Shown piece by piece: positions 43,450 to 52,416 of a DNA stretch of 64,000 nt. The notes under the pieces were generated by a model. It was given only the letters and a program-made list of their open reading frames with translations. It was not told where the DNA came from and ran no database searches. Numbering within the stretch: the first letter of the stretch is position 1; each line of letters starts with the position of its first letter. The stretch comes from Tardiphaga sp. 709. GTDB lineage: Bacteria > Pseudomonadota > Alphaproteobacteria > Rhizobiales > Xanthobacteraceae. The translations under genes and the position numbers were made by a program. The stretch lies in assembly GCF_032401055.1 (NCBI RefSeq), contig NZ_CP135529.1:4214501-4278500 (forward strand), in the 5' to 3' direction.

Positions 43450-45435
43450 TCAGAACTCGCCGTGCAATCGGCCCGAGAAGATCGAGACCGGCCCGCGATC
43501 CTTATTGTAGGCAGGGTTCGCAATCAGCTGGTAGTCGGCCGTGAGGGTGAAGTTCTTGTCGATGGCATAGGCATAATAGGTTTCGAGAATGCGCTCGGTG
43601 CCGTAATTCAGCCGTCCGTCGCCGATCAGCAGTCCGTTGCCGCCGGCGGCGAGGAAGTCGCGATGCGCAGCGGACAGGCCGTTGATCGCGCCGCCAAGGC
43701 CGATCGTGTCATTGGTGCGGCCCCAATGGCTACCCTTGATCGAGACGCCGGCAGAGACGCTGCGGTCGATATCGGTGAAGGACAGAATCTCGTTCTGGCC
43801 ATCGTTCCAGCTGACGCGCCCGAAGATGCCGACGTCAGTGGCAACCTGCTGCTCGCCATTCACGTAGAAACCGTATTTGTCGCTGGCGCGGCGGATCGAG
43901 GACATCACGTCGTTGATATCCAGCGTGGGATCATTGGCCTCGATCGCCAGTGCGCCGCGATAGCTGCCGGTATTGCCGCGATTGATGAAGGCACCGACGC
44001 GCAGCTTGCCGGGCTGGTCGAATATCTGATGACGCTCCTCGAATTCGACGACCGCGCCGCCGGTCTTGAACGTCAGGACGTCATTGTTAGGCTGCGCCGG
44101 CACCTGAAACAGGCCGGCTCGGATCGCCCAGTCCTTGCGATTCAGTTCAACGATGGCGCCGCGGGTGAAGCCCGGCAGGTCGGCTGGAAAGTCGTAAGCG
44201 GCCGATGACCACATCGCCCAGTTCATGAAGTCGGCGCGCGGATCCTTGGCGTAGGAATTGCCATCGAAGAAATCACCCACGGCGAACCGCCCGACCGTGA
44301 GCGTGATGCGGTCGATGTCGCGCTTGCCTGCCAATTGATTGGCGGCGTCGGGGACGTCTTCCTGTTCGCCGCCGAGGCCAAGCGTCTGGCGGAAGTAATA
44401 GCGCTGCATGCGAAAGCGCGGAAACGGCGCGCCGCCCTTTTGTGCCTCGCCATTGGGGAAGCCGGCGAGGCCGAGCGTGGAGTTGAGGCCGAAGCCCTGC
44501 GCCAGCTCGGGATTGAGATAGAGCTCACCGCCCTGCCACAGTCGCCAGCCGAGGAACGCCGTCGTCGTAAAGGTCTCGCGCCCCTGGCCGCCGCCGGGAA
44601 GGCTGTTGGTGCCTTCATAGGGCGAGCGAATTCGCGGATAGGCGGACGCGATGAAGGTGGTCTGGGCGTGAATGTTCCAGTCTGTCGATTCCGGCAGCAC
44701 AGTCTTGCCGGCGATGGGGGCCGACGGCAACCATGGCGGCGTGTCCCACAGCCGATAGTTCAAGCCGACTTTGACGGTGTGAATATTCGGATCAACGCTC
44801 ACATTCGGCAGCCCGGCATTGCCGAGGTCATAGGTCTGCCGCATCAAATCGAGATAGGCGTATTCGGCCTTCGCAGTCCAGTTGCCGCCAACGGCAAATT
44901 CGACGCCCGCGCCTGCGGTCCAGCCGAAATGGGTGCGGGTCGCCGATGATATGAGGTCGCCGTCGGCATCATTGAGATTGAGCTTGGTACGCCCCCACGC
45001 CGCGCCACCGGTGACATAAGGCATCAACGCGCCGAAGGCGTAGCCGATGCGGCCACGTGCGGTCGCAAAATAGTCGAAGGTCGTATGGAAAGGCGCTGGC
45101 ATCAACCGCGCTGCGTCCTGCGGACTGCTGAACGTGGCGTCGGCCTCGAAGCCCAGCACGACGTTGTTGCTGAGCTGCCTGTTGTAGCCGATCTGGTAGC
45201 CGCCGATCAGGCCGGTCGGCGAAGGCGGCAGGAGAACGCCCTGCGCGGGCAGCGCATTGCTGCCGGGACCAAAGCTGCCGCCGCCATAGCCGATGTGACC
45301 GCCGAGATAAAACCCGGTCCAGTCGTAAACCAGGCGGGGCGCTTTCAGCGCCATGTCGGGCGAAATATCGGCCGCGATCGCAGAGCCATCGAATGCCAGT
45401 GCACCCAGCGCAAAACCGGCCAGAACGCGCTTCAC
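43450..45435 (-). CDS. Porin: OmpA-type barrel fused to OprB-type carbohydrate porin
   Basis: 661 residues with a signal peptide (MKRVLAGFALGALAFDGSAIAAD). Residues about 25-235 form an Omp25/Omp31-like eight-strand barrel (WTGFYLGGHIGYGGGSF, TAGAGVEFAVGGNWTAKAEYAYLDL, KVGLNYRL). After a short linker, residues about 250-661 match OprB/carbohydrate-selective porins (GLNSTLGLAGFPNGEAQKGG, VGRFAVGDFFDGNSYAKDP, FRQTLGLGG) and end in phenylalanine as outer-membrane proteins do. The long upstream region (45436-45846) has a possible promoter TTGCTA-N17-TTATAG on the minus strand near 45615-45645. Two outer-membrane domains in one chain is unusual but recurs in this family of bacteria. Confidence 0.88.
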   Translation of the reverse strand: MKRVLAGFALGALAFDGSAIAADISPDMALKAPRLVYDWTGFYLGGHIGYGGGSFGPGSNALPAQGVLLPPSPTGLIGGYQIGYNRQLSNNVVLGFEADATFSSPQDAARLMPAPFHTTFDYFATARGRIGYAFGALMPYVTGGAAWGRTKLNLNDADGDLISSATRTHFGWTAGAGVEFAVGGNWTAKAEYAYLDLMRQTYDLGNAGLPNVSVDPNIHTVKVGLNYRLWDTPPWLPSAPIAGKTVLPESTDWNIHAQTTFIASAYPRIRSPYEGTNSLPGGGQGRETFTTTAFLGWRLWQGGELYLNPELAQGFGLNSTLGLAGFPNGEAQKGGAPFPRFRMQRYYFRQTLGLGGEQEDVPDAANQLAGKRDIDRITLTVGRFAVGDFFDGNSYAKDPRADFMNWAMWSSAAYDFPADLPGFTRGAIVELNRKDWAIRAGLFQVPAQPNNDVLTFKTGGAVVEFEERHQIFDQPGKLRVGAFINRGNTGSYRGALAIEANDPTLDINDVMSSIRRASDKYGFYVNGEQQVATDVGIFGRVSWNDGQNEILSFTDIDRSVSAGVSIKGSHWGRTNDTIGLGGAINGLSAAHRDFLAAGGNGLLIGDGRLNYGTERILETYYAYAIDKNFTLTADYQLIANPAYNKDRGPVSIFSGRLHGEF

Positions 45436-45846
45436 GACAATGCTCGTGATCGATCGGGGTACTTCATGCGGCCGTTGTTTCTCGCTTTAGGTCGCCACCG
45501 ATCATGCGACGAACCGTTTGATATTCCACAAAAATAGTCGATTCGCCCATAACCTTGGGGGTATCGAAGGTCGTCATGAGACAAAACGAAACAAAATGAG
45601 CAACCCGTCGATTCCCTCACTATAATTGCAACTAATTCGCAATAGCAAGAAGCAACTGGAGAAGCATGTTTCAGTGGCAGCGGATCATGACGGTTGGATA
45701 ACGGTAGCCGTCCGGCAGGCCTCGAAAGGCATTCGACGAGCGCAAAAAAATGACCCGCTCGGGGGGACAACCGAGCGGGTCTGGTGCGACACGGGGTGGA
45801 TGAGGCGCCCGTGTCGGACGCAAATCCACGTCAGTCGATCAAGAGA
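45436..45846. other. 411-bp intergenic region upstream of the porin
   Basis: No gene. It holds an inverted repeat ATTGC-N9-GCAAT at 45625-45643, inside a minus-strand promoter-like pair TTGCTA / TTATAG with 17-bp spacing for the porin, and the terminator of the small secreted protein gene at its far end (45744-45781). Otherwise AT-rich leader sequence of some 150 bases before the porin start. Confidence 0.45.
45744..45781 (-). terminator. Intrinsic terminator of the small secreted protein gene
   Basis: On the minus strand an 11-bp stem (GACCCGCTCGG at 45781-45771 with CCGAGCGGGTC at 45762-45752) is followed by ATTTTTTT at about 45751-45744. A textbook stem plus T-run, about 65 bases after the stop of the 86-residue secreted protein. 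Confidence 0.9.
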
Positions 45847-46107
45847 TTAGTAGTTGCAGGTCCGGACGCGGCCGACATAGTTGCCGTAGCCGTCATACTG
45901 GCGGACCCAGCCGCAGCGATATCCGTAACCGTAGTAGCCGTTGTTGGCGGCGATGGCGCTGCCGACGACTGCGGCGCCGACTACACCGGCAGCGATGCCG
46001 AAGCCGATGCCCGGGCCCTTGGCCTGAGCCTGCTGGGACGATGCCATGGTGCCGGCAGCGGTGAGAGCAACGAGAGCGAAAGCAGCAATCTTGGACTTGA
46101 TCGACAT
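45847..46107 (-). CDS. Small secreted glycine-rich protein
   Basis: 86 residues from the ATG at 46107, which has GGAG seven bases upstream. A signal peptide (MSIKSKIAAFALVALTAAGTMASSQQAQA) precedes a glycine/alanine hydrophobic stretch (GIGFGIAAGVVGAAVVGSAIAA) and a tyrosine-rich C-terminus with two cysteines (YRCGWVRQYDGYGNYVGRVRTCNY) able to form a disulfide. Proteins of this shape are common in Bradyrhizobium-type genomes; their job is unknown. It is a monocistronic gene with its own strong terminator. Confidence 0.8.
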   Translation of the reverse strand: MSIKSKIAAFALVALTAAGTMASSQQAQAKGPGIGFGIAAGVVGAAVVGSAIAANNGYYGYGYRCGWVRQYDGYGNYVGRVRTCNY

Positions 46108-46278
46108 GGGATAACTCCATCCTGTTGAAGTGCAGCCATCGTGGCCTGCATGCCAATCAGTCGGAGCCCAAACGGATCGGGTTCGAGGCCCGGTCGAACT
46201 ATTTGGTTTCAGGATTGTGTCGTCATCCGCGCAGAATATGTCGTCGCGTGAATCGCGCAATCCGCGGTTAACCACATC

Positions 46279-47100
46279 TCACACGCCGGCATCCGGTTCG
46301 CGATCAAACGCTGTCACGTCGAAGCGATGCATGTCCGCGAGCAATTCGCAGAACGCGTTTGCGCCGTGTGCCAGCAGTTTCTCGCCCTTGTCGGCTGATG
46401 CCTGCGTGGCGTCGCCAATCGCGCCGCTGGGATTGAGGTCTTCGGCCTGCCACGCGAATGGCGCGGGCCGGCTTGCGGAGAGCCAGCGATAGTTTTTCTC
46501 CATCGTAATCGCTGACGATGCGAAATTTGCGATCTTGTCGTTGCGCACGTGACGCGGATAGCGCGCCAGCATGATCGATGTTTCCACGGCGCCGCCATGA
46601 ATCCCGTGACGCAATTCTTCGTCGGTGAACAGGCCATCCGGCGCGCCAAACCGATTCCATCCGGTGGTGGCGACCAGCATGCCGTATTCGGCGCGCAGGT
46701 CCTGCGCCGCGAGCGTCATTGCTGCACTGTTGCCGCCGTGGCTAGTGACGATCACGAGTTTCTGAACGCCGGCGCGCGCGACGCTTTCGCCGATCGCGGT
46801 CCAGGTCTGCAATGCGATCTCGGTCGGCAGGGTCAGCGTACCGGGAAAGGCGAGGTGCTCGGTTGAAATGCCCACAGGTTGAAGCGGCAGAAACGTCGCC
46901 GGAATATCGGCAGGCAGCAGGTGCTGGACCTCTGCAAGATAGGCCTCCGCGATCATGACGTCAGTGCCGAGAGGCAGGTGCGGCCCGTGCTGCTCGGTCG
47001 CGGCGAGCGGCAGCACTGCAATCCAGGAGGCCGGATCGCTCTGGGCGATGTCGGGCCAGTGAATGTCAGTCCAGTCGCGGGGCGGCATGTTGGCAGTCAT
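46279..47100 (-). CDS. Creatininase family protein
   Basis: 273 residues from the ATG at 47100 (an ATG at 47088 is also possible; neither has a good ribosome site). It shows the metal site of creatininase-like amidohydrolases: AATEQHGPHLPLGTDVMIAE near residue 40, SHGGNSAAM, and HGIHGGAVETSIMLA. Family members open cyclic amides (creatinine), or act in cofactor peptide maturation (MftE) and pyrimidine-type formamide hydrolysis. It is divergent from an NMT1-type ABC importer, whose ligand could be its substrate. Confidence 0.87.
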   Translation of the reverse strand: MTANMPPRDWTDIHWPDIAQSDPASWIAVLPLAATEQHGPHLPLGTDVMIAEAYLAEVQHLLPADIPATFLPLQPVGISTEHLAFPGTLTLPTEIALQTWTAIGESVARAGVQKLVIVTSHGGNSAAMTLAAQDLRAEYGMLVATTGWNRFGAPDGLFTDEELRHGIHGGAVETSIMLARYPRHVRNDKIANFASSAITMEKNYRWLSASRPAPFAWQAEDLNPSGAIGDATQASADKGEKLLAHGANAFCELLADMHRFDVTAFDREPDAGV

Positions 47101-47189
47101 CGCGGATGCGTTTCTTTGGTCAATTTTGCAGGGTAGTCTGGCAGCAGATTGCTTCCTATCATGGGCCATAACGGTCGACGGAGTCCAAT

Positions 47190-48212
47190 ATGAGCCCGAT
47201 ATCCCTGCTGCGCGCGTTAACCATTGGCGCACTGGCCGTGATGGCTGCGTGGTCGCCCGCTACAGCGGAAACCAGGCTCGACAAGGTCAGTTTCGGAACC
47301 AATTGGGTGGCCGAGGCTGAACATGGCGGCTTCTTCCAGGCGGTCGCGGACGGCACCTACAAGAATTACGGGCTCGACGTCACCATCGTGCCGGGTGGGC
47401 CGAACGTGAACAATCGCATCCTGTTGATCTCGGGCAAGCTCGACTTCTTCATGAGCGCAAACACGCTGCAATCCTTCGATGCCGTCGCCAATAATGTGCC
47501 GGTGGTCGCTGTCGCCGCGATCTTCCAGAAGGACCCGCAGGTCTTTCTGGCGCATCCCAATCCCAAGGTGACCAAGCTCGAAGACCTCAAGCCGATGACG
47601 CTGCTGATCTCGAAGGAGGGCGTCGCCGGCTATTTCCAATGGATGCGATCCGAGCTTGGCTTCAGCGCGTCCAAGGTCAAGCCTTACACCTATAATGCTC
47701 AGCCTTTCATCGTCGACAAGAACAGCGCGATGCAGGGCTATGTCACGTCCGAGCCGTTCGTGGTCGAGAAGCAGGCCAATTTCAAGCCAACCGTGATGCT
47801 GCTCGCGGATTACGGTTTCGATGGCTATTCGACCTTGATCGAAACGCGCCGCGAATGGGTCGACAAGAAGCCGGACCTTGTCCAGCGTTTCGTCGATGCC
47901 TCGATGATTGGCTGGTACAACTATCTCTATGGCGACAACAAAGCCGCCAATGAGGTTATCAAGAAGCTCAACCCCGAAATGACCGATGACCTGCTGGCCT
48001 ATTCCATCGCCAAGATGAAGGAATACGGCATCGTCGACTCAGGTGACACGCTGAAAGACGGTATCGGCGCCATGAGTGAGGCGCGTGTCGCCAGCTTCTT
48101 CGACAAGATGTCACGCGCAGGTGTGGTCAAGCGCGACATCGACTATCGCAAGGCCTATACGCTGCAGTTCATCAACAAGGGTGTCGGTCTCGATCTCCGG
48201 CCGAAGAAGTAG
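47190..48212 (+). CDS. ABC transporter substrate-binding protein, NMT1/THI5-like
   Basis: 340 residues with a signal peptide (MSPISLLRALTIGALAVMAAWSPATAE). The mature part (VSFGTNWVAEAEHGGFFQAVADG, LDVTIVPGGPNVNNRILLISGKLDF) is of the NMT1/THI5 class that includes formylaminopyrimidine (ThiY), riboflavin and other heterocycle receptors. It heads a four- or five-gene operon: receptor, ATPase, permease, 2-hydroxyacid dehydrogenase and perhaps the inhibitor gene. No TPP or FMN riboswitch was recognised upstream. The divergent creatininase suggests a cyclic nitrogen compound as ligand. Confidence 0.87.
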   Translation: MSPISLLRALTIGALAVMAAWSPATAETRLDKVSFGTNWVAEAEHGGFFQAVADGTYKNYGLDVTIVPGGPNVNNRILLISGKLDFFMSANTLQSFDAVANNVPVVAVAAIFQKDPQVFLAHPNPKVTKLEDLKPMTLLISKEGVAGYFQWMRSELGFSASKVKPYTYNAQPFIVDKNSAMQGYVTSEPFVVEKQANFKPTVMLLADYGFDGYSTLIETRREWVDKKPDLVQRFVDASMIGWYNYLYGDNKAANEVIKKLNPEMTDDLLAYSIAKMKEYGIVDSGDTLKDGIGAMSEARVASFFDKMSRAGVVKRDIDYRKAYTLQFINKGVGLDLRPKK

Positions 48213-48220
48213 CCCGGCAG

Positions 48221-49027
48221 ATGGTCGAACCTGCGTTGTCGTCGAGCGATCCCCCCACCGCCGTGCGTCTGCGCGGTGTCACGAAGGTCTATGACAACGG
48301 CACCGTGGCGCTAGGGCCGCTTGATCTCGATATCCGCAAGGGCGAGTTCGTCTCGCTGTTGGGCTCGTCCGGCTGCGGCAAATCTACTGCATTACGTCTG
48401 ATCGCCGGCCTGATCGCGCCGTCAGCGGGCACTTTAGATGTCGCTGCGCAGAGCCGCGGTCACGCCATCGGTTTCGTGTTCCAGGAGCCGACGCTGATGC
48501 CGTGGAGCACAATCCGGGAGAATGTACGGCTGCCCTTGAAGCTGGCGCATATGCCGGATGCTCAATCGAGTGTGCGCGTGAACGAGGTGCTCGCACAGGT
48601 CGGTCTCGCGGACTTCGCCGGAGCCTATCCACGCGAATTGTCGGGCGGCATGAAGATGCGCGCGTCGCTGGCCCGCGCGCTGGTGACTGAGCCGGATATC
48701 CTGCTGATGGACGAGCCCTTTGCAGCGCTCGACGAGATCACGCGCTTCCGGCTCAACAACGACTTGCTGATGTTGTGGCGCGAACTCGGCAAGACGGTCA
48801 TCTTCGTCACCCATTCGGTGTTCGAGTCGGTTTATCTGTCGCAGCGCGTTGTGGTGATGACCTCACGGCCTGGTCGTGTCAGCGCCGAATGCCGTATCGA
48901 ATCCGCCGAACCGCGCGACGACGCGTTTCGCACCTCGATGGCCTATGCCGGCTATTGCCGCGATGTTTCGCAAGCACTGATGGCGGCCAGTGACCCGGCA
49001 TTCAATGAGACAAAGGCGCGGGCATGA
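48221..49027 (+). CDS. ABC transporter ATP-binding protein
   Basis: 268 residues, starting eight bases after the receptor gene stop. Walker A GSSGCGKST, Q-loop FVFQEPTLMPW, signature LSGGMKMR, Walker B ILLMDEPFAALD and switch histidine in VTHSVFES are intact. It is the energy-coupling part of the importer; its stop overlaps the permease start (ATGA). Confidence 0.93.
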   Translation: MVEPALSSSDPPTAVRLRGVTKVYDNGTVALGPLDLDIRKGEFVSLLGSSGCGKSTALRLIAGLIAPSAGTLDVAAQSRGHAIGFVFQEPTLMPWSTIRENVRLPLKLAHMPDAQSSVRVNEVLAQVGLADFAGAYPRELSGGMKMRASLARALVTEPDILLMDEPFAALDEITRFRLNNDLLMLWRELGKTVIFVTHSVFESVYLSQRVVVMTSRPGRVSAECRIESAEPRDDAFRTSMAYAGYCRDVSQALMAASDPAFNETKARA

Positions 49028-49860
49028 AAGGACTGGAGCCATTGCCCGCAGTCGATCGCGGTTCGGTCGCGCCGGGCAGCGATATGCAATGGCAGCGCAT
49101 CGTCTGGCCGGTGGTCGTGTTCGTCGCCGGAATCGTGTTGTGGGATCTCGTCGTCCGGATCGGCGACATCCCGCCCTATCTGCTGCCCGGCCCCTTGCTT
49201 GTCTTTCAGACACTGATCGCCGACTGGTCGATCCTGTCTGAATCGCTCGGCGTGACATTGCTGACAGCGCTGGAGGGCTTCATCGCCGCGGCCGTCGGCG
49301 GTATCGCGCTGGCGCTAATGTTCAACCAGTCCAAATGGCTGGAATATTCCCTGCTGCCTTATGCCATCGTGCTGCAGGTGACACCCGTCATCGCCATCGC
49401 GCCGTTGATGCTGATCTATCTGCCGCAGCAGACGGCCGTCGTTGTCTGCGCCTGGATCGTGGCGTTCTTCCCGGTGCTGGCCAATACGACGCTGGGCCTC
49501 AATTCGGTGGATCGCAATCTGGCGGGGCTGTTTCAGCTCTATCGCGCATCACGTTGGCAGGTGCTGTGCTATCTGAAGCTTCCGGCGGCGCTGCCATTCA
49601 TACTTGGCGGATTGCGCATTGCCGGCGGATTGTCGCTGATCGGCGCGGTGGCGGCGGAAATCGCGGCGGGGGCGGCCGGCGCGGGTTCGGGCCTCGCCTA
49701 TCGCATTTCGGAATCCAGCTATCGCCTCAATATTCCCCGAATGTTCGCCGCGTTATTGTTGCTGTCCGTTGCGGGGATTGTGATTTATATGCTGCTCGCG
49801 CTGGTATCCCACGTTGTGTTGAGGCGCTGGCATGAGAGTGCACTGCGAAAGGAAAAATAA
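49024..49860 (+). CDS. ABC transporter permease
   Basis: 278 residues with about six hydrophobic helices (GRVL-like VWPVVVFVAGIVLWDLVV, later segments to about residue 265) and the importer EAA loop (LFQLYRASRWQVLCYLKLPAALPFILGGLRI). It overlaps the ATPase gene by four bases and the dehydrogenase gene by one (TAATG). Forms the channel of the NMT1-type importer. Confidence 0.92.
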   Translation: MKGLEPLPAVDRGSVAPGSDMQWQRIVWPVVVFVAGIVLWDLVVRIGDIPPYLLPGPLLVFQTLIADWSILSESLGVTLLTALEGFIAAAVGGIALALMFNQSKWLEYSLLPYAIVLQVTPVIAIAPLMLIYLPQQTAVVVCAWIVAFFPVLANTTLGLNSVDRNLAGLFQLYRASRWQVLCYLKLPAALPFILGGLRIAGGLSLIGAVAAEIAAGAAGAGSGLAYRISESSYRLNIPRMFAALLLLSVAGIVIYMLLALVSHVVLRRWHESALRKEK

Positions 49861-50843
49861 TGGGGACGGGAATCTCTTCGGACAAAATCGACCTGCTGAT
49901 CTACGGGCCAACGAAGCCGCTGATCAATAACGGTTTCTCGGATCAGTTCGTATTGCATAAATATGAAACCCAGCACGATCTCGAACGGCTGCCGGCGGGC
50001 GTTGCCGAGAAAATCCGCGGTATCGCCGTGACTGGCCTGGTGCCGACCAACAGCGCCGTGCTGGCGAAATATCCCAAGGTCGAGATCATCTCCTCGTTCG
50101 GCGTCGGCTATGATCACATCGACGCCAAATATGCCGCCGAGAACAATATCCTCGTCACCAACACGCCGGATGTGCTGACCGAGGAAGTCGCCGATACGGC
50201 GCTCGGCCTGTTCATCGCCACTGCCCGCGAATTCATCAAGGCGGATAAATATGTCCGTTCGGGCCTGTGGCTGACACAGCCTTATCCGCTCACGGTCGGC
50301 TCGCTGCGCGACCGCAAGGTCGGCATGGTGGGCATGGGCCGCATCGGTCAGGCCATCGCGCGCCGTCTCGACGCCTCGCTGGTGCCGGTGGTCTATCACT
50401 CGCGGAACCCCGCGGCTGGCGTCTCGCACAAGCACTATCCGAACCTGATCGAGATGGCGAAGGCGGTGGATACACTGATCGTCATTACGCCGGGCGGGCC
50501 GTCGACGGCTAATCTCGTCAATGCGGAAGTCATGCAGGCGCTCGGTCCGCGCGGCATCATCATCAATATCGCGCGCGGTTCGGTGATCGATGAACCTGCA
50601 CTGATTGCGGCGCTCAAATCGGGCACCATTCTGGCTGCTGGCCTCGACGTGTTCGCGCAGGAACCGAAAGTGCCGGACGAGCTGAAGTCGATGCAGAACG
50701 TCGTGCTGCTGCCGCATGTCGGCTCGGCGTCGGTGGTGACGCGCAACGCGATGGATCAGCTGGTGGTCGACAACCTCAAGCTCTGGTTTGCCGGCAAGGC
50801 GCCGACGACGCCGATTGCGGAAACACCGATAAAGGGACGCTGA
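49860..50843 (+). CDS. D-2-hydroxyacid dehydrogenase (glyoxylate/hydroxypyruvate reductase-like)
   Basis: 327 residues. The NAD(P)-binding Rossmann fold is marked by VGMVGMGRIGQAIARRL; the active-site arginine is in NIARGSVIDEPAL, glutamate in DVFAQEPKVPDEL and histidine in LLPHVGSAS, as in GyaR/SerA-type dehydrogenases. It is translationally coupled to the permease gene, so it likely acts on a product of the imported compound. Cytoplasmic. Confidence 0.93.
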   Translation: MGTGISSDKIDLLIYGPTKPLINNGFSDQFVLHKYETQHDLERLPAGVAEKIRGIAVTGLVPTNSAVLAKYPKVEIISSFGVGYDHIDAKYAAENNILVTNTPDVLTEEVADTALGLFIATAREFIKADKYVRSGLWLTQPYPLTVGSLRDRKVGMVGMGRIGQAIARRLDASLVPVVYHSRNPAAGVSHKHYPNLIEMAKAVDTLIVITPGGPSTANLVNAEVMQALGPRGIIINIARGSVIDEPALIAALKSGTILAAGLDVFAQEPKVPDELKSMQNVVLLPHVGSASVVTRNAMDQLVVDNLKLWFAGKAPTTPIAETPIKGR

Positions 50844-50845
50844 TC

Positions 50846-51550
50846 GTGGGACACGCGTCGGTGCTCTGTCGATATTTTGCGCTGGCAGTTGCCGGCGTGA
50901 TGCTCGTCGGCGCACCGGCACGAGCTCAGGATGCTGCCACCCTTCGAAAAAACATGATCGGGCAGTGGGAGCTCTCCACCACCGAACGCAGCAAGACCTG
51001 CGTGGTGACGCTGAAGAACGACACGTCGCCGCAGGGGCTGAAGCTCGAACTCGAACCGGATTGCGCGAAGGCGCTGCCTTTCACCAAGGATATCGCGGCC
51101 TGGAACATCAAGGGGCTCGATATCGTCCGGCTGCAGAATCCGACGGGCGAAGCGGTGATCGATTTCACCGAGGTGGAGAGCGGCATCTTCGAGGGCATTC
51201 GCACTGGCGAGGGCGTCTATATCCTGCAGAACTTGGCGGCCGCCCGCTCGCTGACCAAGTCGATGGACCAGATGATTGGCGACTGGTCGATGGTGCGCGG
51301 CAGCGGCCGCGTGGTCTGCGGTCTGACGCTGACCAATACCGAGACGACCCAGGATAATTTCGCCGTGTTCCTGAAGCCGCGCTGCGACCCCTTGGTGGCG
51401 AATTTCAATCCCAAGCAGTGGCGTCTCGAACGCGGCGAATTGCTGATGATGTCGGCATCAGGCGAGACTTGGCATTTCGAGGCCGATGATAATGCGCAGT
51501 GGCGCCGTGTGCCCGATAGTGCCGATCCGCTGATCCTGCTGCGGCAGTAG
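50846..51550 (+). CDS. AprI/Inh-type protease inhibitor-like protein, two domains
   Basis: 234 residues from a GTG at 50846, two bases after the dehydrogenase stop, with AAAGGGA upstream. A signal peptide (ALAVAGVMLVGAPARAQ) is followed by two similar beta-rich domains: one from about residue 30 (IGQWELSTTERSKTCVVTL, ...CAKALPF) and one from about 140 (IGDWSMVRGSGRVVCGLTLTN, ...RCDPLVANF), each with a paired cysteine as in Inh/AprI inhibitors of serralysin-type metalloproteases. No protease is encoded nearby. The placement at the end of an importer operon is odd and may be coincidental. Confidence 0.75.
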   Translation: MGHASVLCRYFALAVAGVMLVGAPARAQDAATLRKNMIGQWELSTTERSKTCVVTLKNDTSPQGLKLELEPDCAKALPFTKDIAAWNIKGLDIVRLQNPTGEAVIDFTEVESGIFEGIRTGEGVYILQNLAAARSLTKSMDQMIGDWSMVRGSGRVVCGLTLTNTETTQDNFAVFLKPRCDPLVANFNPKQWRLERGELLMMSASGETWHFEADDNAQWRRVPDSADPLILLRQ

Positions 51551-51705
51551 GAGCTGGCTCGCACTCGCTTTGGTCGCCCCTGCGAAGACGGGGTGCCCGG
51601 ATTGCGCCCTACGCATCAATCCGTCCGGTTCAAACCAGCTTCTTCGAACCTATTTCCGCTGCACGTGACCAAGATGAAATGGTTCAAACCCGATTGGAGG
51701 GTGAG

Positions 51706-52401
51706 ATGAAATTTTTCGCCTTGGCTTTTTCGTGCCTTTTATTTTTCTCAATGCCTGCCAACGCAAACGACGCAGACACCTTTAGTGCAATGGTCGCATT
51801 GGCGAACAAGGGAGATGCAGAGGCGCAATATCATGTGGGCATGATGTACAATAATGGCATCGGCACACAACAGGATCGTAGGCAGGCCTTTGAGTGGTTT
51901 CAAAAATCAGCCGCGTCCAACGACCCGCTGGGCGCCTATAAGCTTGGGTGTTATTATGACGGGCAAGGCGCGGGCGTCGTAGAATCCAACGCCGATCAAG
52001 CTTTGAAGTACAAACTTGTTGCGGCCGAAGCCGGCTATTCGCTTGCCCAGCACGATGTCGGCAATCTGTATGACAAGCGAGGAAATTCGGAAGAAGCGCT
52101 AAAGTGGTGGAAGAGGGCGGGCGATCAAGGATATCCCGGTGCCCTCTTTGGTTTATCCCGTTTGTATTCTGCCGGAAAAGGAACGCCAAAGGATCTGTCT
52201 TTGTCGTATGCGTATTTCAAACTCTCGAAGCTGGCGCCCGCGAAAAATGTGAATGAGATGGCTGCCTTGTTGTCCGAACAAGAACTCAAGAACGCAGAAA
52301 AACTGGTGTCCGAATGGAAGCCGCGGACAACTGCTTTAACACTCAAGGCAAAGAGCGGTATTCGAGCTGCAGAAGAATACGTCAAAACCATCAGGAACTG
52401 A
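51706..52401 (+). CDS. Sel1-repeat secreted protein
   Basis: 231 residues from the ATG at 51706, with a near-perfect GGAGG site. A signal peptide (MKFFALAFSCLLFFSMPANA) precedes Sel1-like helical repeats (DAEAQYHVGMMYNNGIGTQQD, DPLGAYKLGCYYDGQGAG, SLAQHDVGNLYDKRG, PGALFGLSRLYSAGKGTPKD). These mediate protein contacts in the periplasm or at the cell surface. Codon use is visibly more AT-rich than its neighbours, which hints at recent acquisition. Confidence 0.88.
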   Translation: MKFFALAFSCLLFFSMPANANDADTFSAMVALANKGDAEAQYHVGMMYNNGIGTQQDRRQAFEWFQKSAASNDPLGAYKLGCYYDGQGAGVVESNADQALKYKLVAAEAGYSLAQHDVGNLYDKRGNSEEALKWWKRAGDQGYPGALFGLSRLYSAGKGTPKDLSLSYAYFKLSKLAPAKNVNEMAALLSEQELKNAEKLVSEWKPRTTALTLKAKSGIRAAEEYVKTIRN

Positions 52402-52416
52402 GTGTTCTGATTGACC

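Noticed and set aside
47101-47189. Possible TPP riboswitch before the NMT1-type importer, given its similarity to thiamin-precursor receptors
   Set aside because: The 89-bp leader is too short and lacks the conserved CUGAGA and GCUGAGG-type segments.
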